A DNA stretch of 34,895 nucleotides from Solirubrobacter ginsenosidimutans (GCF_027587205.1 NZ_JAPDOD010000072.1:1-34895); one strand, 5' to 3'; numbered from the stretch's first letter, positions 7,864 through 15,399 are shown. Program-made: numbers and translations. The notes: generated by a model not told the origin, from the letters alone.

Positions 7864-9006
7864 ATGATCGACCTCCATATCCACTTCCCGATGCGACTGC
7901 TGGGAGGGGTGGAGGCCCCACGTGACGTCATCAGAGGCATGACGCGGGTGCGGGGCCGGGAGGACGGCAAGCTCCGCGCGGCGGTGCTCGCGATCGCCGC
8001 GCGGCTGTTGAACTTCCGCGAGTGGGACGGGACCTGGCGGGTCACGCCGCAGCTGCTCGAGCAGGGGGACGTGAGCATCGTCTGCAGCGTGCTCTATCGC
8101 CCGTTCAGCGAGATCGACCTCGACGAGCCGTACGCCGCGCCGCCGGAGAGCGCGTACTACGGCAAGCTGCTCGAGTTGCTGGAGGCGACCGAGCAGGAGG
8201 TCGCGCGGCACGGCGACGTGATCGTGCGCACGCGCGAGGACCTCGACAAGCCGCAGATGCGCTTCGTGCACTGCGTCGAGGGAGGCTTCCACCTCGGCGC
8301 CACGCCCGAGGAGGTCACACAACACGTCCACGAGCTGGCGGACCGCGGCGTGCTCTACATCACCCTCGCCCATCTCTTCTGGCGCAAGGTCGCCACCAAC
8401 TCACCCGCCCTCCCCTTCCTCCCGGACGCGGTCTACAACTTCGTGTTCCCGCAGGACAAGAACGCCGCGCTCTCCCCGCTCGGCGAGGCGGCCGTGCGGG
8501 CGATGTACGAACGCAAGGTGCTCGTGGACATCAGCCACATGCGCGAGGACGCGATCGCCGAGACCTTCAAGCTGATCGAGGCGCTCGACCGGCAGAGCGG
8601 GCGGGACCCGCTCGAGTACCCGGTCATCGCCTCGCACTCGGGGTATCGCTTCGGCGGCCAGACGTACAACGTCTCCGACCAGACGATCGTCAAGATCGCC
8701 GCGCGCGGCGGCGTGGTCGGGCTGATCTTCGCCCAGCACCAGATCAACGACGGCCTGCGACGTTCGGACACGGACACGCTGGCCGAGTCGGTCGAGATCC
8801 TCGCTCGCCACATCGATGCCATCGGCCCGCAGCACGTCGCGCTCGGCTCCGACCTCGACGGCTTCATCAAGCCGACGCTGGGCGGCGTCGAGACCGCCGC
8901 GGACCTCAAGCCGCTCGCCGACGCGCTCCGCGCGCGCTACCCCGCCGACGCCGATGCCATCCTCGAAGGCAACGCCCGCCGCGTGATCGACCGGCGCTTC
9001 GCCTAG
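7864..9006 (+). CDS. Membrane dipeptidase-like hydrolase (peptidase family M19)
   Basis: A 380-residue amidohydrolase-fold protein. M19 landmarks in order: DLHIHF at residues 3-8, HCVEGGFHLG, LVDISHMRED, IASHSGYRF and ALGSDLDGF. In characterised dipeptidases the first motif is HxD; here it is His5-x-His7, so one metal ligand is changed. The substrate may not be a dipeptide. ATG 7864 is 2 bp after the lactonase stop, making this the third gene of the operon. Its stop overlaps that of the convergent DUF6510-like gene on the bases CTAG. The family is secure, the reaction uncertain. Confidence 0.88.
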   Translation: MIDLHIHFPMRLLGGVEAPRDVIRGMTRVRGREDGKLRAAVLAIAARLLNFREWDGTWRVTPQLLEQGDVSIVCSVLYRPFSEIDLDEPYAAPPESAYYGKLLELLEATEQEVARHGDVIVRTREDLDKPQMRFVHCVEGGFHLGATPEEVTQHVHELADRGVLYITLAHLFWRKVATNSPALPFLPDAVYNFVFPQDKNAALSPLGEAAVRAMYERKVLVDISHMREDAIAETFKLIEALDRQSGRDPLEYPVIASHSGYRFGGQTYNVSDQTIVKIAARGGVVGLIFAQHQINDGLRRSDTDTLAESVEILARHIDAIGPQHVALGSDLDGFIKPTLGGVETAADLKPLADALRARYPADADAILEGNARRVIDRRFA

Positions 9007-9260
9007 GAGGCGGCCCAGCGGAGCAGGCGCACGCCGCGCATCTCCACGTGCATCTCTCCCCCACCGTGCGCGACGCGCAGCAACACGGTGTCGCACGCGG
9101 GGCAGCGCAGCACCGTGCCCATCGCGGACTCGTAGACCATCGCCTGCGCGACCGAGCCGGTCATCCCGCAACCGGCACAGGTCGCGGTCGCGACAGTGAC
9201 ATCGAGTGAGAAGACCTCGGACAGGGTGCCCGCAGCCGCGTTGCCGTCGAGATGTTCCAT
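9003..9260 (-). CDS. Small zinc-ribbon protein, DUF6510-like
   Basis: An 85-residue protein with two CxxC pairs (CAGC and CPAC) about 24 residues apart, the layout of a zinc ribbon. It resembles small actinobacterial proteins annotated as DUF6510. It is the last gene of an operon with an FAD/NAD reductase and a sulfite-oxidase-like Mo enzyme, starting 2 bp after the reductase gene ends. Its stop codon overlaps that of the convergent dipeptidase gene. A role as a metal or electron-transfer accessory of the Mo system is inferred from position only. Confidence 0.8.
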   Translation of the reverse strand: MEHLDGNAAAGTLSEVFSLDVTVATATCAGCGMTGSVAQAMVYESAMGTVLRCPACDTVLLRVAHGGGEMHVEMRGVRLLRWAAS

Positions 9261-9262
9261 GG

Positions 9263-9976
9263 TCACCCTCCGAAACGCTCCGTCCTGATGTCCGCCGGCG
9301 CCTCGCCGAGGGCGACGAGGTGGTTCGCGACGGTCTCCACGAACGTCGTCGGGCCGCAGACGTAGGTGCGACCGCCGAGCAGCGCGACCTCCTGGAGCAT
9401 CGCGCGGTCCACGCGTCGCTGGTAGCCCGTCCAACCGGCGGGCGCCCGCCGGGTGTACGTCAGCACGACCTCGACGCCGAGCTTGCCGAGCTCTCGCGCG
9501 TAGAGGACGTCGTCGGCCTCGCGGGCGGAGACGAGCAGCTTCGCCGGGACCTGGCTCTCCACGTTGTGGCGGTGCCGCAACATCGACATCAGCGGCACGA
9601 GGCCTGAGCCGCCCGCGATCAGCATGATCGGCTGCGGATCGCTCGCGTCCCACACGAACCAGCCGCCGAACGGGCCGCGTACCTCGAACTGGTCGCCCTC
9701 GCGCGCGACGTCCACGAACCACGGCGAGACCTCCCCGTCGAAGACCTCCTCGACGGTGATCATCGGTGCACCGTCCTCGGGCGCGCTCGCGATCGAGTAG
9801 CGCCGCTGCGCGGCGTACCCGTCCTCGGCGACCAGGCGGATGTCGAGGTGCTGGCCGGGACGGTGGCCGTTCCAGCCCGGGACGTCGAGCGTCAGCGTCG
9901 CCGCGCGCGGCGTCTCAGGCGAGATGGCGGTGACGGTCGCCACCCGCCAGTCAGTCGCCTTGATAACGCTGCTCAA
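9263..9976 (-). CDS. FAD-dependent ferredoxin-NADP reductase-like oxidoreductase
   Basis: A cytosolic flavoprotein of about 237 residues with an FAD-binding barrel (RRYSIASAP, the RxYS motif), a nucleotide-binding segment (IAGGSGLVPLMSMLR) and a C-terminal VCGPTTFVE. There is no 2Fe-2S domain. It probably passes electrons from NAD(P)H to the Mo protein encoded just upstream. The start is uncertain: TTG 9976 keeps the conserved DWRVATVT and overlaps the upstream gene by 26 bp, while GTG 9943 would begin at VATVT. Confidence 0.88.
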   Translation of the reverse strand: MSSVIKATDWRVATVTAISPETPRAATLTLDVPGWNGHRPGQHLDIRLVAEDGYAAQRRYSIASAPEDGAPMITVEEVFDGEVSPWFVDVAREGDQFEVRGPFGGWFVWDASDPQPIMLIAGGSGLVPLMSMLRHRHNVESQVPAKLLVSAREADDVLYARELGKLGVEVVLTYTRRAPAGWTGYQRRVDRAMLQEVALLGGRTYVCGPTTFVETVANHLVALGEAPADIRTERFGG

Positions 9977-10547
9977 GCCAGGGATCCCCGCGGTCGTGGT
10001 AGCCCAGCGTCTCCCAGAAGCCTGGGTCGTCCTCCTCCGTGAAGAACAGGCCGCGCACCCACTTCGCGCTCTTCCAGAAGTACAGGTGCGGGACGAGCAG
10101 GCGAGCGGGGCCGCCGTGCTCGGGCTCGAGGTCGTCGCCGTCGAAGCCGTAGACGACCCACGCGCGCCCGCCGGTGATGTCCTCAACGGGCAGGTTGGTC
10201 GTGTAGCCGCCGTCGGAGAACGCGGTGACGTAGCCGCCGAGCGGCTCGACGCCGTCCAGCAGCGTGTCGATGGACACGCCCTCCCAGTCGGTGTCGAACT
10301 TGCTCCACGTCGTCACGCAGTGGATGTCGACGGTGGGTGTCTCCTTGGGCAGCGCCTGGAATTCCTCCCAGGTCCAGCTGCGCTCCTGGTCGACCGCGCC
10401 GGCGATGGTGAACGTCCACTCGTTCAGCGGAGTCTTCGGGGTCGGGCCGGCGGAGAGGACCGGAAAGCCCCGTTCGAGGTATTGGCCCGGCGGCAGCCGA
10501 TCCCCGGGCGTCGTGTCACGCCGGCGATGAAACCCCCGCGTGATCAT
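9951..10547 (-). CDS. Sulfite oxidase-like molybdopterin-dependent oxidoreductase
   Basis: A 198-residue single-domain member of the SUOX/YedY fold. The Mo-coordinating cysteine lies in VDIHCVTTWSK. GGPARLLVPHLYFWKSAKWVRGL is the typical substrate and cofactor-binding stretch. There is no Tat or Sec signal, so it should be cytosolic, unlike periplasmic MsrP. First gene of a three-gene operon with the FAD reductase and DUF6510-like protein. ATG 10547 is preferred over the TTG at 10601, which would put a long inverted repeat inside the coding region. The substrate is unknown. Confidence 0.9.
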   Translation of the reverse strand: MITRGFHRRRDTTPGDRLPPGQYLERGFPVLSAGPTPKTPLNEWTFTIAGAVDQERSWTWEEFQALPKETPTVDIHCVTTWSKFDTDWEGVSIDTLLDGVEPLGGYVTAFSDGGYTTNLPVEDITGGRAWVVYGFDGDDLEPEHGGPARLLVPHLYFWKSAKWVRGLFFTEEDDPGFWETLGYHDRGDPWLEQRYQGD

Positions 10548-10559
10548 GCGGCCGTGCCG

Positions 10560-10603
10560 AATTGGTCGAGCATGCAACCGGGAAGCTACATGCTCGTCCA
10601 ATT
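10560..10603. repeat. Long near-perfect inverted repeat upstream of the Mo oxidoreductase operon
   Basis: Two 15-bp arms (10560-10574 and 10589-10603) pair with one mismatch around a 14-nt loop. The structure ends 12 bp before the ATG at 10547. It could be an operator for a dimeric regulator, a leader hairpin, or a terminator for the upstream gene; no T-run follows it on either strand. On the minus strand a 9-codon frame starts inside it (10573) and ends in an ATGA overlap with the oxidoreductase start. Confidence 0.8.
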
Positions 10604-10608
10604 GCGGA

Positions 10609-10701
10609 CTAGGACCAGGACGCGCGGGCCTCGGCCAGCGAGGGCAGCAGGAGCGTCGCGGTAAGCGCGGCGGAGACGGTGAGGACCTTGATCTTGTTCA
10701 T
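10609..10701 (-). CDS. Possible 30-residue signal-peptide-like ORF
   Basis: Between the PMT gene and the Mo operon a short frame encodes a near-textbook signal peptide: a basic start (MNKIK), a hydrophobic core (VLTVSAALTATLLLPSLA), an AEA-type cleavage site, and then a stop after about five further residues. It may be a tiny exported peptide, or the leftover start of a secreted-protein gene that was deleted. No clear ribosome-binding site is seen. Nothing downstream in other frames continues it. Confidence 0.4.
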   Translation of the reverse strand: MNKIKVLTVSAALTATLLLPSLAEARASWS

Positions 10702-10722
10702 GTCGAGCAGGTTCGCGAGGAG

Positions 10723-10744
10723 CGGCAAAGGCTCGGCAAAGGCT
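10723..10744. repeat. Tandem 11-bp duplication
   Basis: Two exact adjacent copies of cggcaaaggct lie just after the PMT stop codon. A degraded third begins with cgtcaaacc inside the gene end. Probably slippage; no function is apparent. Confidence 0.7.
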
Positions 10745-10746
10745 CG

Positions 10747-12678
10747 TCAAACCTTGTAGAGCCCGGTGTATCCGCTCACCGCGGTGCCGTGCGCCTGCAC
10801 CCAGGCGTCGATCGCGCCGTTGCCGGAGGCGAGCACGTACTTCAGCTCCCCCTTGGCGATCATCTGCTGCAGCTGAGCGACGGTCGGCGAGTTGTCCTGG
10901 CCGCTGAAGCCGCCGATCGTGACGACCGCCTTGCCGGTCTTGATGATGATCGGCGCCGTGGTCTGTGAGCCGCTGGCGGCGAGCAGGTACTTGGCGCCGC
11001 CCTGGTTCTTCTCCAGGTAGGCGAGCATGTCGGAGGAGACCGACGCGCGGCCGCCGAAGCCGCCGCCCGCGGGCGGGCCGCCGGCCTGGGCCGAGCCGCC
11101 GGTCGGAGGCGTTCCGCTCTGCGCCCCGCTCGGCGGGGCGCCGCCGCCAAACCCGCCCTGCGCCCCGCTCGGCGGTGTCCCGCCGCGGAAGCCGCCGCCA
11201 CCACCGCCCGGGCCGCCGCCGAACCCGCCGCGCGACATGCTCGCCGGACCCGCGAGGACGTTGTTGCCGTTGAGGCCGTGACCGAGGTTGGCGACCGCGT
11301 AGGACGCGGGGCCGGCGAAGAGCGCGAACGCGCCGCTCACCGTCACCGCCACGAGCGCCGCCCGGGGCGCGCCGCGGCGCAGCGCAACCGTGCCGAGGAC
11401 CGCGATCGCCGCCGCGACGGGGATCGCAACGCGCAACCACGGTGCGAAATCGGTGGTGCGGGACAGCAGGTCGACGGCGAGCCAGGCCGTTCCGGCGGTC
11501 GTCGCCGCCAGCAACGCCACTCCCGCCCAGGACTCCCGCGCCGCGCCCCAGAGCGCGACCAGGCCGATCCCCGCCAGCGCGGCCACGGCCGGCGCGAGCG
11601 CGCTCACGTAGTACGGATGGAAGATGCCCTGCTGGGTCGAGAAGACCAGGACGTGGACGAGCGCCCAGACGCCGAAGAGCACGAGGCCGGCGTGGCGCAG
11701 GTCCGTCCGCGCGGCGCGGCGGGTCGTCCAGAGCCCGAAGACCAGCGCGACGCCCGCGAGCGGCAGCAGCCACGCGATCTGCGCACCCACCTCGGTGTTG
11801 AACATGCGCAAGAGGCCCGCGGAGCCGCCGAACGTCGGCCCACCACCGCCGCCCATCCCGCCGCCCTCGCCGAAGATCCGGCCGAAGCCGTTGTAGCCGA
11901 AGATCAGGTTCCACGGGCTGCCGTCGGTGGAGCCGCCGATGTAGGGCTTCGAGCCGGGCCAGAGCGTGACCGCGAGCGGCCACGCGGCGCTCACGGCGAC
12001 CATCACCGCGAAGGCGACGGCGAGCTGCCGCACGCGCACGAGCAGCGCCGGCTTACCCGTCCACAGGTAGGCGGCGCCCAGCGCCGGCACGACCATCCAG
12101 CCCTGGAGCATCTTGGTCATGAAGGCCAGTCCGACCACGGCGCCGGCCAGCGCGAGGTGCTTCCCGCGCCCGGACTCGAGCGCTCGGACCGTGAACCACG
12201 CGGACGCGACCAACAGCAGGACGAGCAGCGCGTCGGGGTTGTTGACGCGCCCGATCGCGATCGTGATCGGCGTCAGCGCGAGGGCGAGCGCGGCGATCAG
12301 GCCCGCCGCGTCTCCCGCCACCCGGCGGACGGTCGCGAACAGCAGTGCGACGGCCGCGATCGTGCACAGCGCCTGCGGCAAGAGGATCGAGAAGGACGAG
12401 AAGCCGAAGACCCGTGCCGAAAGCCCCATCAGCCACAGCGAGAGCGGCGGCTTGTCGACCGTGATGAAGCTGCCGGGGTCGATCGCGCCGAAGAACCAGG
12501 CCTTCCAGCTCTCAGAGCCGGCGCGGGCGGCCGCCGCGTAGTACTCGTTCGAGTAGCCGCTGATCGTCAGGTTCCACAGGCACAGCGCCGCGGCCAGCGC
12601 CAGCACCGCGACGAAGGAGACCTTGACCCAGTTGGGGCGCGACCAGACGGCCGGGCGCGAGAGCGCGAGCGTCGACAT
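10747..12678 (-). CDS. PMT/ArnT-family glycosyltransferase (YkcB-like)
   Basis: A 643-residue polytopic membrane glycosyltransferase of the GT-C fold that uses a polyprenyl-phosphate sugar donor. The N-terminal luminal loop has DPGSFITVDKPPLSLWLMGLSARVFGFSSFS, with the acidic residue before the PPL motif as in ArnT and Pmt proteins. About a dozen hydrophobic spans follow. Residues roughly 482-548 form a Gly/Pro-rich low-complexity linker with repeats of PPSGAQ, leading into a C-terminal soluble domain. ATG 12678 overlaps the stop of the upstream GT2-GtrA gene by 1 bp. This pairing matches ykcC-ykcB, where the GT2 makes the lipid-linked sugar used by the PMT enzyme. The acceptor is unknown. 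Confidence 0.9.
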   Translation of the reverse strand: MSTLALSRPAVWSRPNWVKVSFVAVLALAAALCLWNLTISGYSNEYYAAAARAGSESWKAWFFGAIDPGSFITVDKPPLSLWLMGLSARVFGFSSFSILLPQALCTIAAVALLFATVRRVAGDAAGLIAALALALTPITIAIGRVNNPDALLVLLLVASAWFTVRALESGRGKHLALAGAVVGLAFMTKMLQGWMVVPALGAAYLWTGKPALLVRVRQLAVAFAVMVAVSAAWPLAVTLWPGSKPYIGGSTDGSPWNLIFGYNGFGRIFGEGGGMGGGGGPTFGGSAGLLRMFNTEVGAQIAWLLPLAGVALVFGLWTTRRAARTDLRHAGLVLFGVWALVHVLVFSTQQGIFHPYYVSALAPAVAALAGIGLVALWGAARESWAGVALLAATTAGTAWLAVDLLSRTTDFAPWLRVAIPVAAAIAVLGTVALRRGAPRAALVAVTVSGAFALFAGPASYAVANLGHGLNGNNVLAGPASMSRGGFGGGPGGGGGGFRGGTPPSGAQGGFGGGAPPSGAQSGTPPTGGSAQAGGPPAGGGFGGRASVSSDMLAYLEKNQGGAKYLLAASGSQTTAPIIIKTGKAVVTIGGFSGQDNSPTVAQLQQMIAKGELKYVLASGNGAIDAWVQAHGTAVSGYTGLYKV

Positions 12679-13856
12679 CAGCGGCTGACCAGGTCCAGCG
12701 AAGGGCGGATCGAGCGGCGTTCGCGCGAGAACACCCACGTGCGCATCGCGACGTAGCGGGTGATCGTGGCCGTCAGCGATGCGGCGACCAGCACCGCGAG
12801 CTCCAGCGTCCGCGACGGATCCGGGTCGAGCCCGCTCAGGACGGCGAGTGCACCGTTGGTCAGTGCCAGCGTGAGGATGAACACCAGCGCGCCACGAACG
12901 TGATGGCGCGCGAGGTCGTCGCGTCCGGTGACACCGAACGTGAAGCGGCGGTTGGCGGCGGTGTTGCCCACGGCCGTGATCGCCAGCGCGGCGGCGTTCG
13001 CGCCGAGCGAGCCGAGCAGCGGCGCCAGCACGAGGTAGAGCACCGCGTAGGCGAGCGTCGACAGGACGCCGATCCCCATGAACTTCGCGATCGGGCCGCC
13101 GCCCAGCAGGCGCGCGACGCCCCTGAGATCGGTCAGCGCGGTGTGGACGATGTCGACGCGCGAGTCGGGGTCGTCGACCCAGTCGACCGGCACCTCGTGG
13201 ATTCGCAGGCCGCGCCGCTGCGCGAGCACCAGCAGCTCCGTGTCGAAGAACCAGCCCTGGTCGACGACGTCGCCGATCAACCCGTCGAGCACGTCGCGGC
13301 GGACGGCCTTGAACCCGCACTGCGCGTCGGTGAACTTCGCCCGCAGGGCCATGTGGAGGATGCGGTTATAGGCGCGCGAGATGAGCTCGCGCTTCGGCCC
13401 GCGCACGACCCGCGAGCTGTAGGCGAGGCGGGTGCCGATGGCGAGGTCCGAGTGGCCGGACATCAACGGCGCGACGAGCGGAAGCAGCCCGCGCAGGTCC
13501 GTCGAGAGGTCGACGTCCATGTACGTCACGACCTTCGCCGGGCTGGCCGACCAGGCGGCGCGCAGCGCGCGGCCACGGCCCTTCTGCTCGAGCCGCAGGT
13601 GCCGCACGCTCGGCAGCGTGATCGCCAGCCGGCGGGCGATGTCGGGCGTCGCGTCGACCGACGCGTTGTCGGCGATCACGATCCGCCAGCTGAACGGAAA
13701 GCCGTCGGACAGGAACCGGTGCAGGCGGCGAACGCTCTGCTCGAGGCCGGCGGCCTCGTTGTAGACGGGGACGACGATCTCGACGTCCGGCGCCGCCGCG
13801 GCCGCAAGCGCGCGCCGCGGGGCAGGATTCTCAAGAAGCGAGGCGAGCTCGGGCAT
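12678..13856 (-). CDS. GT2 glycosyltransferase fused to a GtrA membrane domain (YkcC-like)
   Basis: A 392-residue protein. Residues about 25-245 are a GT-A dolichyl-phosphate-sugar synthase-like domain: VEIVVPVYNEAAGLEQSV, IADNASVDAT, and the DxD motif DVD at 114-116 in YMDVDLSTD. Residues about 260-385 are a GtrA-like domain with four hydrophobic spans and the typical NTAANRRFTF. It likely makes and flips a polyprenyl-phosphate sugar for the PMT enzyme downstream. A pair of direct repeats 11 bp apart lies about 42 bp upstream of the start, suggesting control by an OmpR-type regulator. Confidence 0.93.
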   Translation of the reverse strand: MPELASLLENPAPRRALAAAAAPDVEIVVPVYNEAAGLEQSVRRLHRFLSDGFPFSWRIVIADNASVDATPDIARRLAITLPSVRHLRLEQKGRGRALRAAWSASPAKVVTYMDVDLSTDLRGLLPLVAPLMSGHSDLAIGTRLAYSSRVVRGPKRELISRAYNRILHMALRAKFTDAQCGFKAVRRDVLDGLIGDVVDQGWFFDTELLVLAQRRGLRIHEVPVDWVDDPDSRVDIVHTALTDLRGVARLLGGGPIAKFMGIGVLSTLAYAVLYLVLAPLLGSLGANAAALAITAVGNTAANRRFTFGVTGRDDLARHHVRGALVFILTLALTNGALAVLSGLDPDPSRTLELAVLVAASLTATITRYVAMRTWVFSRERRSIRPSLDLVSR

Positions 13857-13897
13857 GACCTCAGCATCGGTCCGCCCCCCAAGAGCCCGCTGGGACC

Positions 13898-13914
13898 ACC
13901 CTGAGAGAACCCTG
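13898..13914 (-). promoter_or_regulatory. 11-bp-period direct repeat (2 copies) upstream of the GT2-PMT operon
   Basis: On the minus strand two copies of CAGGGT lie exactly 11 bp apart (13914-13909 and 13903-13898), each preceded by a C/T-rich stretch (tcccag, tctcag). Spacing of 11 bp is typical of OmpR/PhoB-family dimer sites. Similar arrays precede the GGDEF-HD-GYP gene and the response regulator gene in this window. Confidence 0.6.
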
Positions 13915-13915
13915 G

Positions 13916-13953
13916 GACCTAAAGGGACAGACCCCTTAGGTTTCCTTTAGGTC
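13916..13953. repeat. REP-like palindrome, copy 1
   Basis: The arms gacctaaagg (13916-13925) and cctttaggtc (13944-13953) enclose an inner copy of the ccttaggt/acctaa motif also found in the next hairpin. Both share the theme of an approximately palindromic ggggtctg/cagacccc core flanked by taag/ctta. With the second copy this looks like a repetitive extragenic palindrome doublet. Confidence 0.65.
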
Positions 13954-13995
13954 GCGTTTCGCCGTGCAACGCCGGTTCTCGACCCGTTCGCGACT

Positions 13996-14036
13996 TAAAC
14001 CCCACCTAAGGGGTCTGGCCCCTTAGGTGGGGTTTA
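13996..14036. repeat. REP-like palindrome, copy 2: perfect 18-bp hairpin
   Basis: Arms of 18 bp (13996-14013 and 14019-14036) pair without mismatch around the loop tctgg. The right arm supplies the stop codon (TAA, 14034-14036) of the minus-strand GGDEF-HD-GYP gene, so the element abuts and slightly enters coding sequence. It may also act as the 3'-end terminator of that gene. Confidence 0.85.
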
Positions 14037-15380
14037 GGTTCCGGCGAGCCAGGCGAGGGCGGTGCGGGTGAGGGTGGCCGCGTCGGGGCGCAGGTGGGTG
14101 CCGGCGACGTGGTCGATCTCGGCGAGGGCGTTCTCGGGGGTGAGTGCGGCGCGGTAGGGGCGGCCGTGGGTCATCGTGTCCCACGCGTCGGCGAGGGCGA
14201 GGAGCTGGGCGCCTTCGGGGATCGCTTGCGCCGACAGCGCGGCGGGGTAGCCGGCGCCGTCCCAGCGTTCGTGGTGGTGGCGCACCCACGACGCCTGCTC
14301 GGGGTCGAGGACGCCCGCCGCGAGGCCGGCGCCGATGGCCGCGTGCTGGCGGACGTGCTCGAGCTCCGGGCCGGACAGCGGGCCTGGACGCGAGAGGAGC
14401 TTGTCCGGCAGCGCTGCTTTGCCCACGTCGTGCAGGCGGGCGGCCTGGTGTAGGCGGGCTTGGCGCGAAGGGTCCCAGCCGAGCGCTTCGGCCAAGGCGA
14501 CCGCCAGGTCGGCCACGCGCGCGCCGTGCTGCGGTTCCGCGACCTCCGCGAGCGCGTCCAGCCCACCCACCCGCCCGCGGGCGATCCGGCCGGCCGTCCG
14601 CGCCGACCACACCAGGGCGGCGTCGCGGCCGAAGGCCTTCGACCAGTACAGCGCCTCGTCGGCGCGGCGGAGCAGGTTCTCGGGGCTGCGCGCCGTGCTC
14701 AGGTCGCAGATCCCCATCGACGCGGTGACCCGCAGGCCGCCGGCGAACGGCGTGGCGTCGATCGCCGCGCGCAGCCGCTGGGCGGCGATCAGCGCGCGCT
14801 CCGCGGAGTCGTCGGGCAGCAGCCACGCGAACTCCTCGCCGCCGATCCGCCCGACGGCGTCCACGGCTCGCGCCGCACCCGCGATCCGCCCCGCCGCCTC
14901 GGCCAGGACGCGGTCGCCCGTCGGGTGACCGTGAACGTCGTTGATGGCCTTGAAATGGTCGAGATCGATCACGACGAGGCTCAGCGGCCGGCGTTCGAGC
15001 GCGCAGCGTGCAGCTTCCGTAGCCAACCGCTCGCGAAACGCGCGCTGGTTGAGCAGGCCGGTCAGCCCGTCATGCGATGCACGGTGGGCGAGCACGGACG
15101 GCGCGCTCGCGTCACGCACCGTGATCACGCTCCCGTGCGCGGCGCCGATGTCACACGGCGAGACCGTGACGAACCGCGACCGGCCGTGCACCTGCACCTC
15201 GCCGGTGCCACCCGGCGGAAGCCAGTCCGGCGCGGGCCGGCCGGTGAGGTCTTCGCCGGTGAGGCGGTGCAAGGCACGGTTGGCGAGGACGACCTCGCCG
15301 TCGCAGACGACGAGCACGCCGTCGGGCAGCAGCTCCAGCGCAGCCGCGGCCGCCGTGTGCGTGAGGTCGGATCGCGTCAC
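14034..15380 (-). CDS. PAS-GGDEF-HD-GYP cyclic-di-GMP metabolising protein
   Basis: A protein of about 448 residues that could both make and break cyclic di-GMP. After an N-terminal PAS-like sensor (LELLPDGVLVVCDGEVVLANRAL) comes a GGDEF domain with an intact GGEEF active site and an RxxD inhibitory site five residues before it (RAVD). A C-terminal HD-GYP domain follows: LHDVGKAALPDKLL, HVRQHAAIG, HHERWDGAGYP and DAWDTMT all keep the metal and GYP residues. No membrane span, so cytosolic. GTG 15380 is chosen; a longer GTG start at 15410 would place the 11-bp direct repeats inside the gene. Its stop lies in a REP-like hairpin. Confidence 0.92.
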   Translation of the reverse strand: MTRSDLTHTAAAAALELLPDGVLVVCDGEVVLANRALHRLTGEDLTGRPAPDWLPPGGTGEVQVHGRSRFVTVSPCDIGAAHGSVITVRDASAPSVLAHRASHDGLTGLLNQRAFRERLATEAARCALERRPLSLVVIDLDHFKAINDVHGHPTGDRVLAEAAGRIAGAARAVDAVGRIGGEEFAWLLPDDSAERALIAAQRLRAAIDATPFAGGLRVTASMGICDLSTARSPENLLRRADEALYWSKAFGRDAALVWSARTAGRIARGRVGGLDALAEVAEPQHGARVADLAVALAEALGWDPSRQARLHQAARLHDVGKAALPDKLLSRPGPLSGPELEHVRQHAAIGAGLAAGVLDPEQASWVRHHHERWDGAGYPAALSAQAIPEGAQLLALADAWDTMTHGRPYRAALTPENALAEIDHVAGTHLRPDAATLTRTALAWLAGT

Positions 15381-15399
15381 GTTCCCAACGTCGGCCCGC

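Noticed and set aside
9951..9976. Frameshift between the Mo oxidoreductase and the FAD reductase
   Set aside because: The two overlap by 26 bp if a TTG start is used, and each protein is complete; this is an operon overlap with an uncertain start codon.
13196..13320. Extension of the PMT protein upstream of 12678
   Set aside because: The longer in-frame sequence is an out-of-frame reading of the GT2-GtrA gene; the hydrophobic N-terminus and overlap point to ATG 12678.
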